NCBI GenBank assembly: GCA_012031565.1
Contig: JAAUUM010000004.1
Location: 1-51,932 of the forward strand
Direction of reading: 5' to 3'
DNA from: Synechococcaceae cyanobacterium SM2_3_2
GTDB lineage: Bacteria > Cyanobacteriota > Cyanobacteriia > Thermostichales > Thermostichaceae
DNA length: 51,932 nt
Part shown: one piece after another, positions 18,169 to 27,996 of the stretch
Position numbering within the stretch: position 1 is the first letter of the stretch
How the letters are laid out: each line of letters starts with the position of its first letter
Program-made: the position numbers and the translations under genes
Notes under the pieces: model-generated
What the model saw: the letters and a program-made list of their open reading frames with translations, nothing else
Database searches by the model: none
What the model was told of the DNA's origin: nothing

Positions 18169-18684
18169 ATGGTGATCATCGGGATCCTGACGCTTTTAGT
18201 GGCTATATTGCTCTGGATCCCGGCTGATCTGCACTTAAAATGGCGTAAACCGTGGGGGGGATCCCTGGTGGTTTGGCTTCAGCTAGGCTGGCTTCTTGCT
18301 GTTATTCAAGTGCGGGCGCGTCGTTACCAATGGAAATGGTTTTGTTGGCAGGGATCCCAGGCTTGGCACGGGGATCCCTCTGTCGTGATCAATGTGGGCA
18401 TGATCAAACGCCTGATCATGGCAAAGCCCAGGAATTATCCTTTTGTTCAGCTTTTCCGCAAGGCCACCGCAGAGGGTTGGCTAGAAATAGGGCTGAGGGA
18501 TCCCGCCCTGACGGGCCAGTGGATTGGCTATTTGGGTGGCTTGCCCCCTCCTCTTGCCTCCAGGATCCGACTGCGATTCGATCAATTCGGGTGGCGGTCT
18601 GGTGGGTGGCTCCGGGCCAGACTAACCCCTTATCAATTACTCAGAATGCTTTGGAAAACTTGGCGATCCAGCAACCAGAGCTGA
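18169..18684 (+). CDS. hypothetical membrane-anchored protein
   Basis: Not recognised. Residues 2-17 form a hydrophobic helix (VIIGILTLLVAILLW). A second hydrophobic stretch follows at about 30-46 (GSLVVWLQLGWLLAVIQV). The rest is basic and tryptophan-rich (11 Trp in all), like small membrane-peripheral proteins. The ATG at 18169 is preferred; a TTG lies one codon upstream. It follows the GvpL/F gene by 40 bases on the same strand and may share its transcript. Confidence 0.55.
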   Translation: MVIIGILTLLVAILLWIPADLHLKWRKPWGGSLVVWLQLGWLLAVIQVRARRYQWKWFCWQGSQAWHGDPSVVINVGMIKRLIMAKPRNYPFVQLFRKATAEGWLEIGLRDPALTGQWIGYLGGLPPPLASRIRLRFDQFGWRSGGWLRARLTPYQLLRMLWKTWRSSNQS

Positions 18685-18714
18685 AGTTTGCCCTTAGAAA
18701 AAGGGCTTAAATTT

Positions 18715-18736
18715 CTTGTTCATAGCTTGTTCATAG
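18715..18736. repeat. 11-bp perfect tandem duplication downstream of wecB
   Basis: CTTGTTCATAG occurs at 18715-18725 and 18726-18736, between the convergent ends of the membrane-protein gene and wecB. Confidence 0.95.
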
Positions 18737-18757
18737 TTGGTCACCTTGCGCCCCTGA

Positions 18758-19870
18758 CTACGAGCGGCGCTCAATAGGCGTGTTGAGCAGTGCAGAGACA
18801 ATCTGTTGTGATGCAGTACCATCCCCAAACGGATTATTAGCGTGGGCCATGCGGCTATAGAGGTCAGGATTGCCAAGAAGGTTGAGGACTGCTGCGACGA
18901 TCACATCGGGATCCGTGCCCGCTAGCTGGGCGGTTCCTGCGGCGATGGCCTCTGGTCGTTCGGTGGTGCGGCGCAAAACCAAGACGGGCTTACCCAAGGC
19001 AGGAGCCTCTTCTTGGATACCCCCCGAGTCACTGAGGATCAGGTGGCATTGTTTCATCGCCCCCACCCAGGCGCGGTAGTCCATCGGCTCCGTCAAAAAG
19101 ACGCGGGGATGGGATCCCAGTTTGGCCTGGAGCGGCTCACGAACGGTGGGGTTGCGGTGGAGTGGAATGACCATCGCCACATCAGGAGCCTGAGCCAAGA
19201 TCTCCAGCAGGGCGTCGGCAATGGATTCCAACGGGGATCCCCAATTTTCTCGCCGATGCAATGTGGCCAACAGCACGCGATGGCGCGACCAGTCCAGCCC
19301 CTTGATCTCACAGACGGGATCCTGGCTGGCCACCGTCAACAAGGCATCGATCACCGTATTGCCGGTCAGGATCACCTGCCCCACCACATTGGCCCGCTTG
19401 AGGTTATCCACCGCCTGCGTAGTCGGGGCAAAGTGGAGGGTGGCCAACTGCGAGATCAGTCGCCGATTGGCTTCTTCGGGGAAGGGATCCAGCAGATCAT
19501 GGGTGCGGAGTCCGGCCTCCACATGGGCAACAGGGATCCGGTGATAAAAAGCGGCCAACGCTGCGGCAAATGCCGTCGTGGTATCTCCTTGCACCACCAC
19601 CCAATCAGGCTGGGATCCCTGCAAATAGTCATCCAAGCCGCGCAAACTGCGTTCTGTGATATCCGTCAAGCTCTGGTGAGGCTGCATAATATCGAGATCT
19701 ACATCCGCCTGGATGCCAAACAAGGCCATCACCTGATCCACCATCTCCCGATGCTGCCCGGTTAGGGCTACCTCCAAATGGATCCCGGCGGCTTGCTGCA
19801 AGGCCAAGATCACCGGAGCCAATTTAATAGCTTCGGGGCGAGTGCCCAAGATAACGACAACTTTGATCAC
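18758..19870 (-). CDS. wecB: UDP-N-acetylglucosamine 2-epimerase (non-hydrolysing)
   Basis: Converts UDP-GlcNAc to UDP-ManNAc for surface polysaccharides. Family motifs are all present: VVVILGTRPEAIKLAP at the N-terminus, VVQGDTTTAFAAALAAFYH, VAHVEAGLRTHD, FPEEANRRLISQLA, and the C-terminal SDSGGIQEEAPALGKPVLVLR. The open frame runs back to 20071 inside aspS, but those ~67 residues are not family-like. GTG 19870 gives a 370-residue protein, close to the usual 375. It lies downstream of aspS on the same strand, separated by ~107 bases that hold an 11-bp triple repeat. Confidence 0.94.
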   Translation of the reverse strand: MIKVVVILGTRPEAIKLAPVILALQQAAGIHLEVALTGQHREMVDQVMALFGIQADVDLDIMQPHQSLTDITERSLRGLDDYLQGSQPDWVVVQGDTTTAFAAALAAFYHRIPVAHVEAGLRTHDLLDPFPEEANRRLISQLATLHFAPTTQAVDNLKRANVVGQVILTGNTVIDALLTVASQDPVCEIKGLDWSRHRVLLATLHRRENWGSPLESIADALLEILAQAPDVAMVIPLHRNPTVREPLQAKLGSHPRVFLTEPMDYRAWVGAMKQCHLILSDSGGIQEEAPALGKPVLVLRRTTERPEAIAAGTAQLAGTDPDVIVAAVLNLLGNPDLYSRMAHANNPFGDGTASQQIVSALLNTPIERRS

Positions 19871-19916
19871 AGCTTTGATCCCAGCAGCAGCAACAAGGTG
19901 AGGGGGCAAGAACGAT

Positions 19917-19949
19917 AGACAAATAGCAGACAAATAGCAGACAAACAGC
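19917..19949. repeat. 11-bp tandem repeat, three copies, between aspS and wecB
   Basis: AGACAAATAGC occurs at 19917-19927 and 19928-19938; a third copy with one change is at 19939-19949. Confidence 0.95.
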
Positions 19950-19977
19950 TGGATGGTGGGCTGGGGCACAACCTTAA

Positions 19978-21777
19978 CTAGACGGGATCCGGCTCTGGCA
20001 GGGTATTGACCACATACAATTCCTTCAGCTGTTTGGCCGCCACACTGGAGGGTGCTCCGGTCAGTAGGCAACGGGCTTGTTGGGTTTTGGGGAAGGCAAT
20101 CACATTGCGGATCGAGTCTTCTCCGGCCATCAACATCACCATGCGGTCAAGGCCGTAGGCGATGCCACCGTGGGGGGGAGTGCCAAACTCGAAAGCCTCC
20201 AGCAAAAAGCCAAATTTTTCTTGGGCTTCGCCATCCGACAGGCCAATGGTGGCAAATACTCGCTCCTGCACCTCCCGCTGAAAGATCCGCAGGGATCCCC
20301 CGCCAATTTCGATGCCATTCCAAACCAAGTCATAGGCTTGAGCGCGAGCGGTGGTCAGATCCGCCACATCGTCGGGATGAGGGGCAGTAAAGGGATGATG
20401 CAGCGCCTCATAGCGGTTCTCATCTTGGTTGAACTCAAACATCGGGAATTCAGTTACCCAGAGCAGATTGAGGGCATCCGGTGGGATCAGCCCCAGTTCT
20501 TGTCCCAGATGGAGGCGCAACCGGTTGAGGGATTCGTGGACGATGGGGGTGGCTCCGGCCCCAAACAGGAGAATATCCCCCGGCTTGGCCCCTGTCCGTT
20601 CTAGCAAAGTGGCCTGGAGGTCGGGGGTAAGGGCATCTTTCAGCGCGCCGATGGTGTCGAGGCTATTGCTCTCCCGGATCCGAATGAAGGCCAAACCTCC
20701 TGCCCCATACTGTGTCACCAGCTTAAACAGGTCGCCGCCCGGTTTGATACGGGTGTTAGAGATCTTGGCATCACCCCCCTCCACACAGATGGCCTTAATG
20801 GATCCCCCATCAGCTAGCACTTTGGCAAACACCTTAAAACTGGATCCCATAAACAGATCCCCCAAGTCCACCAGCTCTAGGCCAAAGCGGGTATCGGGGC
20901 GGTCGGAGCCATAGCGGGACATCGCCTCTGCATAGGTGATGCGGGGGAAGGGACGTTGCAACGGGATCCCTTGGACGGACTGAAAGATGTGACAGATCAG
21001 TCGTTCGTTGAGGTCGAGAATCTGCTCCTGGCTCAGGAAGCTCATCTCCATATCCAACTGGGTAAACTCGGGCTGTCGATCTGCCCGCAAATCTTCATCC
21101 CGAAAGCAGCGGGCAATTTGGTAGTAGCGATCCAGGCCCGCCACCATCAGCAATTGCTTAAACAACTGCGGCGATTGGGGCAGGGCAAACCACTCCCCCC
21201 CATTGACCCGACTGGGCACCAAATAATCTCGTGCGCCTTCTGGGGTCGAGCGGGTCAGGATCGGGGTTTCGACTTCAATAAAATCCTCTTGATCTTCTAG
21301 GAAGCGGCGCATTGCTTTGACCACTTGGTGCCGCAGACGTAGGTTGCGAGACATCCCTTCCCGGCGCAGATCCAGATAGCGATAGCGCAGCCGCACATCC
21401 TCTCGGGTTTGCTCGGCCTCTTCACCTGAGATGGGGAAGGGAATCTGACGGCTGACCCGATTGAGGATCTCGATCTGGTGGGCATAGATCTCCACCTCGC
21501 CGCTGGGCAGTTTGGGATTGAGGGATTCATCGGGTCGCCGCTGGACGGTGCCCTGAATTCGGACTACATACTCGTTGCGGACTTCTGCTGCTGTGTCGTA
21601 GGAATCAGGAGTTTTTTGCGGGTCGCTGACCAACTGCACCACCCCGCTCCGATCCCGCAGATCCAAAAAGATAACGCCACCATGATCGCGGCGACGGTCG
21701 ATCCAGCCATAGAGCGTTACTGTGGTCTCAATCTGGGCGGACGTCAAGGAACCGCAGTAGTGGGTACGCTCTGCCAT
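19978..21777 (-). CDS. aspS: aspartyl-tRNA synthetase
   Basis: Charges tRNA-Asp with aspartate. Order of domains: anticodon-binding OB fold ([17 protein letters not shown].., [13 protein letters not shown]), then the class II catalytic core with motif 2 ([23 protein letters not shown], in two blocks) and motif 3 ([13 protein letters not shown]), and between them the bacterial GAD insertion domain (~280-420). The 599 residues are the normal length for the bacterial-type enzyme. Cyanobacterial AspRS may be non-discriminating and also charge tRNA-Asn; this cannot be told here. ATG 21777 is well supported. Confidence 0.97.
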   Translation of the reverse strand: MAERTHYCGSLTSAQIETTVTLYGWIDRRRDHGGVIFLDLRDRSGVVQLVSDPQKTPDSYDTAAEVRNEYVVRIQGTVQRRPDESLNPKLPSGEVEIYAHQIEILNRVSRQIPFPISGEEAEQTREDVRLRYRYLDLRREGMSRNLRLRHQVVKAMRRFLEDQEDFIEVETPILTRSTPEGARDYLVPSRVNGGEWFALPQSPQLFKQLLMVAGLDRYYQIARCFRDEDLRADRQPEFTQLDMEMSFLSQEQILDLNERLICHIFQSVQGIPLQRPFPRITYAEAMSRYGSDRPDTRFGLELVDLGDLFMGSSFKVFAKVLADGGSIKAICVEGGDAKISNTRIKPGGDLFKLVTQYGAGGLAFIRIRESNSLDTIGALKDALTPDLQATLLERTGAKPGDILLFGAGATPIVHESLNRLRLHLGQELGLIPPDALNLLWVTEFPMFEFNQDENRYEALHHPFTAPHPDDVADLTTARAQAYDLVWNGIEIGGGSLRIFQREVQERVFATIGLSDGEAQEKFGFLLEAFEFGTPPHGGIAYGLDRMVMLMAGEDSIRNVIAFPKTQQARCLLTGAPSSVAAKQLKELYVVNTLPEPDPV

Positions 21778-22035
21778 GTTTCAGGAATGTAGGTGATGAG
21801 GAACAACTGCCAAACCGGGATCCTGTCACCGTCATCCCAAGATTTTGGCAATCCACAGCCTATCAGATCCCGTCCCCTTTTCGGGGCCTTGAGCGGCGGT
21901 TCACCAGGGCAATCAACCTCACCAAGAATGTCTGATCCTGAGAAAACCTGAGAACTTGACTGCATCGAGTTGATTGATCTCTACAAGAAAGGATCCCCAC
22001 TTGCATGAGGATCCCGGTTAAACGATGGAGTCAAA

Positions 22036-22051
22036 GGTAAGAGGGTAAGAG
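22036..22051. repeat. 8-bp tandem duplication just after the ftsH stop
   Basis: GGTAAGAG occurs twice in tandem (22036-22043, 22044-22051), three bases beyond the ftsH stop codon. Confidence 0.85.
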
Positions 22052-22054
22052 AAC

Positions 22055-23959
22055 TCAAACGGTGACCGTTGCCAAGGGGATCTGCACTGGCTCACTATCC
22101 GCCAGAGGCATCACCACATCAGAGCTGTTGATCAGGGCCTGCAACTCCTCACCGTCGATGGATTCCACCTCGATCAGTCGCTGGGCAATGGTGTCCAGCA
22201 AGCCTCGATTACCCAACACCGCCTGCTTGGCTTTGCTGTAGGCTTCATCCACCAACAGACGGACTTCCTCATCCACAATGGCGGCAGTTTCTTCCGAAAA
22301 GTCCCGCTCTGTAGACAGCTCACGAGCCAGGAACACATTGCCCGACTGGCGACCCAAGGCCACCTGTCCGAGCCGGTCGCTCATGCCAAAGCGAGTCACC
22401 ATGCTGCGGGCGATGCGGGCCACCTGCTGCAAATCCTGAGAAGCGCCCGTGGTGACATGAGCGGTGCCATACACCACTTCTTCCGCTACGCGACCACCCA
22501 GCGCCACCGCCATCATATTTTTGAGATGGGCACGGGTATAGCCGGTTTCATCGTCACTGGGAATGAACCATGTCAATCCACCGGCTCGACCCCGCGGGAT
22601 GATGGTGACTTTTTGAATAGGGTCGTAGTTGGGCATCAGGGATCCCACTAACGCATGGCCCACTTCGTGATAGGCCACCAATTCCTTGGTTTTCTCGTTC
22701 ATGAGACGGTCTTTCTTCTCAGGGCCGGCAAAGACCCGATCCACCGCATCATTGACCTCATCCATCGACACTTCGGTCTGGTTGCGACGGGCAGCCAAGA
22801 TGGCCGCTTCGTTTAGCAGATTGGCCAAGTCGGCTCCGGTGAAGCCGGGGGTGCGACGGGCGATCTTTTCCAGATCCACGTCTTTGCTGAGGGTTTTGCC
22901 CCGCGCGTGGACATTGAGAATCTCCAGACGACCGCCAAAGTCAGGCCGATCCACCGTCACCTGCCGATCAAAACGACCGGGCCGCAACAGTGCCGCATCC
23001 AACACATCTGGTCGGTTGGTGGCGGCGATCACGATGATGCCAGAATTGCCCTCAAAGCCATCCATCTCGGTCAAGAGCTGGTTCAGGGTCTGTTCCCGCT
23101 CGTCGTTGCCGCCCCCCAGACCAGCACCCCGCTGCCGACCCACGGCGTCAATCTCGTCGATAAAGACGATACAGGGGGCATTTTGCTTGGCCTGTTCAAA
23201 CAAGTCCCGCACGCGGGAAGCGCCCACCCCCACAAACATCTCCACAAACTCGGAGCCGGAGATGCTGAAGAAGGGCACGCCGGCCTCGCCCGCAACCGCC
23301 CGAGCCAACAGGGTTTTACCGGTACCTGGAGGGCCGACCAGTAGCACTCCACGAGGGATCTTGGCTCCCAGAGCCGTAAAGCGCTCCGAGTTCTTCAGGA
23401 AGTCAACAACTTCTGTTAGCTCTAGCTTGGCCTGCTCAATCCCCGCCACATCATTAAAGGTGATCTGGGTCTTGGGCTCCATCTGGACGCGAGCCTTGGA
23501 CTTGCCAAAATTCATGGCTTGGCTACCCGGCCCAGACTGAGCCCGCCGCAACAAGAAAAACAAGCCCACCAACAACAGCAGGGGCAACACCAAGCTGGGT
23601 AGCAAACTGGCAATGCCGCCGGCTTCTTGCAGCGGGGAGACCTCGATCTGAACATTGTTGTTCAGCATGGTGGATTCAAATTCGGGGGTGAGGGGTGGTA
23701 GCTTCACCTCCAACTGCACCGGACGATCATCGATCGTGGTCTCTGCTATCGCAGTAGCGCCACCGTCACGGATGCGAATTTTGCTGATCTCATCTCGCTC
23801 GACGCGGCTAATCAGATCGGAGTAAGAGATGCGCTCAGCCCGATCGGTGGGATTTCCACCCCACAAACTGGAAGCCAGGAAAATCAACACAATTCCTAGC
23901 AGGACATAGAGCCCCAATCCTTTCCATTTTTTCGGGCTTTTATCGTTATTTTGACTCAC
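22055..23959 (-). CDS. ftsH: ATP-dependent zinc metalloprotease FtsH
   Basis: A membrane AAA+ protease. In cyanobacteria FtsH paralogues remove damaged photosystem II D1 protein and control iron and CO2 responses. Two membrane helices lie at about residues 16-34 and 118-138 with a periplasmic/lumenal domain between them. The AAA module has Walker A GPPGTGKT (209-216), Walker [13 protein letters not shown] and the SRH ([19 protein letters not shown]). The protease domain has the zinc motif HEVGH (431-435). Length 634. It lies upstream of aspS on the same strand, 277 bases away. A perfect TATAAT stands about 100 bases upstream. Confidence 0.97.
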   Translation of the reverse strand: MSQNNDKSPKKWKGLGLYVLLGIVLIFLASSLWGGNPTDRAERISYSDLISRVERDEISKIRIRDGGATAIAETTIDDRPVQLEVKLPPLTPEFESTMLNNNVQIEVSPLQEAGGIASLLPSLVLPLLLLVGLFFLLRRAQSGPGSQAMNFGKSKARVQMEPKTQITFNDVAGIEQAKLELTEVVDFLKNSERFTALGAKIPRGVLLVGPPGTGKTLLARAVAGEAGVPFFSISGSEFVEMFVGVGASRVRDLFEQAKQNAPCIVFIDEIDAVGRQRGAGLGGGNDEREQTLNQLLTEMDGFEGNSGIIVIAATNRPDVLDAALLRPGRFDRQVTVDRPDFGGRLEILNVHARGKTLSKDVDLEKIARRTPGFTGADLANLLNEAAILAARRNQTEVSMDEVNDAVDRVFAGPEKKDRLMNEKTKELVAYHEVGHALVGSLMPNYDPIQKVTIIPRGRAGGLTWFIPSDDETGYTRAHLKNMMAVALGGRVAEEVVYGTAHVTTGASQDLQQVARIARSMVTRFGMSDRLGQVALGRQSGNVFLARELSTERDFSEETAAIVDEEVRLLVDEAYSKAKQAVLGNRGLLDTIAQRLIEVESIDGEELQALINSSDVVMPLADSEPVQIPLATVTV

Positions 23960-24057
23960 AGGGGCAATTCCTCCTTCACGGGGATCAAGCTCGACAGCCC
24001 AGTCACGTCTACCAGGTCTAGACTTAGGGCACGTCTAGTTTTAAGGACAGTTTGTTT

Positions 24058-24063
24058 ATTATA
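24058..24063 (-). promoter_or_regulatory. candidate -10 box of the ftsH promoter
   Basis: TATAAT read on the minus strand, in an AT-rich stretch 99-104 bases before the ftsH ATG. No good -35 hexamer is seen at the normal distance, which is not rare for cyanobacterial promoters. Confidence 0.4.
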
Positions 24064-24199
24064 GACTGTTAATTTATCTTAACATCCTGAGAGGGATCCC
24101 CGCCGATCGGTTGTCCATACTGAGGTTCGGGGTACCCTGCATAGGGAGCTGCCCCTCAATTCCTTCCGTCAGACATCCTCAAACCCCCTCAGAAAAGCG

Positions 24200-24673
24200 A
24201 TGATCACCCAACTGCGAGAATTGACCCTCAAGGCCGATGGTCGGTATGCCACCGATACTGAGATGGCGTTTATGAACACCTACCTCGCCTCGTTTGAGCG
24301 GCGGTTGGCGGTCTACCAGACCCTCCAGGCCAAGGAGTCTGACATCATCAACGAGGTGGAGGCTAACCTCAAGGCTCAGGATCCCTATCTGTTGATGCGG
24401 GGGATCGAGGACTTTAGCACCAAGTGGAAAGCCGATACGGTGCGAGTCTTTCGGATGACGGCAATGGCGATGTTGATGGATGACCTGGATCGCTACAAAG
24501 AGCGCTTCCTGTTTTGGTTCCAGACTTTGATGCGGGCATTCAAGACCCAAAAAAGCTGTGAGGCCACCTATCGCCTCCTGCAAGAGAGCGTTCGCAAACA
24601 TCTGTCCGATGCAGATGCGGCTCTGGTCTGTCCCATCCTAGAGATCAATCGGGAGATGTTGGGACTGGAATGA
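24200..24673 (+). CDS. phycobilisome-fold (globin-like) protein without bilin cysteine
   Basis: The 157-residue sequence follows the phycobiliprotein pattern from end to end: a short N-terminal pair of helices, ADGRYATDTEMAFMNTYLAS, a conserved D/R region (KADTVRVFRMTAMAMLMDD) and the distal helices (FLFWFQTLMRAF, CEATYRLLQESVRKHL). Aligned by eye to allophycocyanin beta through the shared A-M-L, the position of the bilin-binding cysteine is a tryptophan, while the aspartate three residues later is kept. It therefore probably carries no covalent chromophore and may act as a regulator, a linker partner or a degradation factor. The start follows AAAGCG with no clear Shine-Dalgarno site. It stands alone between divergent ftsH and uvrA. 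Confidence 0.68.
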   Translation: MITQLRELTLKADGRYATDTEMAFMNTYLASFERRLAVYQTLQAKESDIINEVEANLKAQDPYLLMRGIEDFSTKWKADTVRVFRMTAMAMLMDDLDRYKERFLFWFQTLMRAFKTQKSCEATYRLLQESVRKHLSDADAALVCPILEINREMLGLE

Positions 24674-24776
24674 GGATGCGCTCTCATTTGGTCTTGACCT
24701 TGATGCTGACCTGTCCCTTTGCTCTCTAACCGCTATTGACCCTGGATCCTGTCATGGGATCCCGTTGGCTATTTAT

Positions 24777-24839
24777 CCCAGACGCTAATTCCCAGACGCT
24801 ACTATTGTTAAGCAATGTGATGTGTTAAGCAATGTGATG
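24777..24839. repeat. two adjacent tandem duplications upstream of uvrA
   Basis: A 14-bp unit beginning CCCAGACGCTA is at 24777-24790 and repeated (first 11 bases exact) at 24791-24804. It is followed at once by a perfect 17-bp duplication of TGTTAAGCAATGTGATG (24806-24822 and 24823-24839). The array ends 27 bases before the uvrA ATG and so forms much of its leader. Confidence 0.95.
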
Positions 24840-24866
24840 GGATCCAAGGGTGAGGTGGTGTTGGGT

Positions 24867-27866
24867 ATGTCCAGCCAGAATGTGATTCGGGTGATTGGGG
24901 CGCGGCAACACAACCTCAAAAATGTCAGCCTCACCATCCCCCGCAATAGCTTGGTGGTGTTCACGGGGGTTTCAGGATCTGGCAAATCCTCCCTAGCTTT
25001 TGACACCATCTTTGCTGAAGGGCAACGGCGCTATGTCGAGTCTCTCAGTGCCTATGCCCGCCAGTTTTTGGGGCAGTTAGATAAGCCGGATGTGGATCAG
25101 ATCGAGGGTCTGAGTCCGGCCATTTCCATCGACCAAAAATCCACCAGCCACAACCCCCGTTCCACGGTGGGCACCGTCACCGAGATTTACGACTATTTGC
25201 GGCTGCTCTATGGTCGGGCCGGAGAACCCCACTGTCCCCATTGCAGTCGGCCCATCGCCCCCCAGAGCATCGACCAGATTGTCGATCAGGTGATGACCCT
25301 GCCCGATCGGACGCGATTTCAGGTGTTGGCTCCAGTGGTCAAAAGCCAGAAGGGATCCCATGTCAAGTTGCTGCAAAGCCTGACTCATCAGGGATTTGTC
25401 AGGGTGCGGATCGATGGCAATGTCAAAGAGCTGAGTGATGCCATCCGGCTGAATAAGAACCAGGCCCACGACATCGAGGTGGTGGTGGATCGGCTGGTCA
25501 AAAGTGCCGATGTGGTGGAACGGCTGACGGATTCGCTGGGCACCTGTTTACACCAGTCGGGCGGGGTGGCCATTGTGGAGCTGATGCCACGGGATCCCGA
25601 AGAAGAGAGCCAGGTGCTGCTGCGGGTGGCAGAGACGGCGGGGCAATATATGAACGGCAAGGCGACCGAACTGATCTTTTCAGAAAAGTTTGCCTGTCCG
25701 GTGCATGGCTCCGTCATGGATGAGCTATCCCCCCGTTTGTTTTCATTTAATTCTCCGATTGGAGCCTGCCCCACCTGTCATGGCTTGGGTTACGAACCCC
25801 GCTTTGATCCCGACCTGATCGTGCCGGATCCCGCTTTGCCGGTCTATGCCGCCATTGCTCCTTGGGCCGACAAAGATAATCCCTACTATTTGGCTCTGCT
25901 GGTGGGAGCCGCTCAGGCCTTTGGCTTTGAGATCAAAGACCGCTGGCAAGATCTGACCCCTGAGCAACAGCACATCCTTCTCCACGGCAGCGACCAGGAG
26001 GTTTTCATCGAGGCCGAATCTCGCTACCGCAATGGCAAAGGCTATTCCCGCCCCTTTGAGGGGGTGATCCCCCAGCTGGAACGCCATTATCGCGAGAGCA
26101 CCGCCGAGACCTATCGACAAAAGCTGGAAGCCTATCAACGCAGCCACCCCTGCACCAGTTGCCAGGGATCCCGGCTCAAGCCCGAGGCGCTGGCGGTGAC
26201 CATTGGCGGCATGGGCATCACCGACCTGACCCACATATCGATTCGGGAGTGCATCGAGCGGCTGGAAACCCTGAGGCTCAGCCCCAAGCAGGCCCAGATT
26301 GCCGAATTGGTGCTGCGGGAGATCCGGGCACGGATGCACTTTTTGCTGGATGTGGGGCTGGACTATCTCAGCCTCTCCCGTCCGGCCATGACCCTCTCCG
26401 GCGGCGAAGCCCAACGGATCCGGCTGGCCACCCAGATTGGTTCGGGACTGACGGGGGTGTTGTATGTGCTGGATGAACCCTCCATCGGCCTGCACCAGCG
26501 GGATAACGAGCGGCTGCTCAAGACCTTGGTGCGGCTGCGGGATCTCGACAACACCCTGATCGTGGTGGAGCACGATGAGGACACCATGCGGGCCGCAGAC
26601 CACATTGTCGATATTGGCCCCCGGGCTGGAGTGCATGGCGGCGAAGTGGTGGTACAGGGATCCGTGGCTGACCTAGAAAACTGCGACCGCTCGATCACGG
26701 GGCAATATCTCTCGGGCAAAGTCCAGATCCCCACCCCTGCCGAACGCCGACCGGGCAAGGCCCAAAGCCTCAAGATCCGGGATGCCAGCCGCAACAACCT
26801 CAAACATATTGATGCCGATATCCCGCTGGGCAAACTGGTCTGCATCACGGGTGTCTCGGGATCCGGCAAGTCCACCCTGATCAACGAACTGCTCTACCCC
26901 GCCCTGCGCCACTATCGGGGGGATAAAGTCCCCAAGCCCGCCGGACTGGGCAGTCTCAAGGGCACCAGCCATCTGGATAAGGTGATCGTCATCGATCAGT
27001 CCCCGATTGGCCGCACCCCTCGCTCCAATCCCGCCACCTATACCGGCGTTTTTGACCCGATTCGCCAAGCCTTTGCCCAGGCCATCGATGCCAAAGCGCG
27101 GGGCTACCAGTCGGGGCATTTCTCCTTTAACGTCAAGGGCGGTCGCTGCGAAGCCTGCAAAGGTCAAGGGGTGAACGTGATCGAGATGAACTTTTTGCCG
27201 GATGTCTATGTCACCTGTGAGGTCTGTGGTGGGGCGCGCTATAGCCGCGAGACCTTGCAGGTCAAGTACAAGGGCAAAAACATCTCCGAGGTGTTGAATA
27301 TGACCGTGGGGGAGGGGCTGGAGTTTTTCAAGGCGTTGCCCCCAGCAGCGAAAGTGTTGCAAACCTTGGTGGATGTGGGTCTGGATTATATTCGCCTCGG
27401 CCAACCGGCTCCCACCCTGTCGGGGGGAGAAGCCCAACGGGTCAAATTGGCCTCAGAATTGGCCCGCCGTTCCACCGGCAAGACCCTGTATCTGCTGGAT
27501 GAGCCTTCCACCGGATTGTCGTTCTATGACGTGCATAAGTTACTAACTGTGCTGCAACGGCTGGTGGATACCGGCAATACAGTACTGGTGATCGAACACA
27601 ATCTCGACATCATCCGCTGCGCCGATTGGATCCTCGATTTGGGGCCAGATGGGGGCGATCGAGGGGGCGACTTGGTGGCGGTGGGCACCCCAGAAATGGT
27701 GGCCGAAACGGCGGGATCCTATACAGGGCACTATCTCAAGCAGGTGTTGGCCCAGCATCCCCCCCGACGGGAGAAGACAGCCGATGACTCTGGGGATCCG
27801 CCCCAAAAAACGCGCGCCTCTCGCAGCAAGGGACGGAAAGGGCAGGAGACTGAGACCAAAGATTAG
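24867..27866 (+). CDS. uvrA: excinuclease ABC subunit A
   Basis: Damage-recognition ATPase of nucleotide excision repair. Two ABC ATPase modules are complete: the first with GVSGSGKSSLAFDT and the signature LSGGEAQRIRLATQIG, the second with GVSGSGKSTLINELLYP and LSGGEAQRVKLASELA. Zinc-binding cysteine pairs are seen as CPHCSRP, CPTCHGLGY, CTSCQGSRL, CEACKGQG and CEVCGGARY. I start at ATG 24867, preceded by GAGGTGG; an in-frame start at 24822 lies inside a repeat. The 999 residues include a charged C-terminal tail of ~45 residues (RREKTADDSGDPP..RSKGRKG) beyond the usual end. Regulation is unknown; no clear LexA box was seen. Confidence 0.97.
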   Translation: MSSQNVIRVIGARQHNLKNVSLTIPRNSLVVFTGVSGSGKSSLAFDTIFAEGQRRYVESLSAYARQFLGQLDKPDVDQIEGLSPAISIDQKSTSHNPRSTVGTVTEIYDYLRLLYGRAGEPHCPHCSRPIAPQSIDQIVDQVMTLPDRTRFQVLAPVVKSQKGSHVKLLQSLTHQGFVRVRIDGNVKELSDAIRLNKNQAHDIEVVVDRLVKSADVVERLTDSLGTCLHQSGGVAIVELMPRDPEEESQVLLRVAETAGQYMNGKATELIFSEKFACPVHGSVMDELSPRLFSFNSPIGACPTCHGLGYEPRFDPDLIVPDPALPVYAAIAPWADKDNPYYLALLVGAAQAFGFEIKDRWQDLTPEQQHILLHGSDQEVFIEAESRYRNGKGYSRPFEGVIPQLERHYRESTAETYRQKLEAYQRSHPCTSCQGSRLKPEALAVTIGGMGITDLTHISIRECIERLETLRLSPKQAQIAELVLREIRARMHFLLDVGLDYLSLSRPAMTLSGGEAQRIRLATQIGSGLTGVLYVLDEPSIGLHQRDNERLLKTLVRLRDLDNTLIVVEHDEDTMRAADHIVDIGPRAGVHGGEVVVQGSVADLENCDRSITGQYLSGKVQIPTPAERRPGKAQSLKIRDASRNNLKHIDADIPLGKLVCITGVSGSGKSTLINELLYPALRHYRGDKVPKPAGLGSLKGTSHLDKVIVIDQSPIGRTPRSNPATYTGVFDPIRQAFAQAIDAKARGYQSGHFSFNVKGGRCEACKGQGVNVIEMNFLPDVYVTCEVCGGARYSRETLQVKYKGKNISEVLNMTVGEGLEFFKALPPAAKVLQTLVDVGLDYIRLGQPAPTLSGGEAQRVKLASELARRSTGKTLYLLDEPSTGLSFYDVHKLLTVLQRLVDTGNTVLVIEHNLDIIRCADWILDLGPDGGDRGGDLVAVGTPEMVAETAGSYTGHYLKQVLAQHPPRREKTADDSGDPPQKTRASRSKGRKGQETETKD

Positions 27867-27923
27867 TCTGGCCTGATCCCTGTTTCTCCTTTTGACGACC
27901 GCTTGGATACCTTTCCAATCATC

Positions 27924-27994
27924 CGCCGCAGATAACCTTACACTCCAACCGATAACCTCTCGATGGTCGGGTGCATTGGGCTTGTTATGCAGCG
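27924..27994. other. attC-like imperfect inverted structure after the controller gene
   Basis: Outer arms CGCCGCAGATAAC (27924-27936) and GTTATGCAGCG (27984-27994) are complementary except for a two-base bulge and one G-T pair. Inner arms CACTCCAACC (27941-27950) and GGTCGGGTG (27965-27973) also pair with mismatches. This nested R'-L'-L''-R'' plan with GTTAT/ATAAC ends resembles integron attC sites. It begins two bases after the stop codon of the HTH gene (read on the minus strand), as in gene cassettes. No integrase is in the window. Confidence 0.4.
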
Positions 27995-27996
27995 TT

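Noticed and set aside
19871-20071. N-terminal extension of wecB into aspS
   Set aside because: The extra 67 residues do not resemble the family, whose N-terminus is the VVVILGTRPE strand right after GTG 19870.
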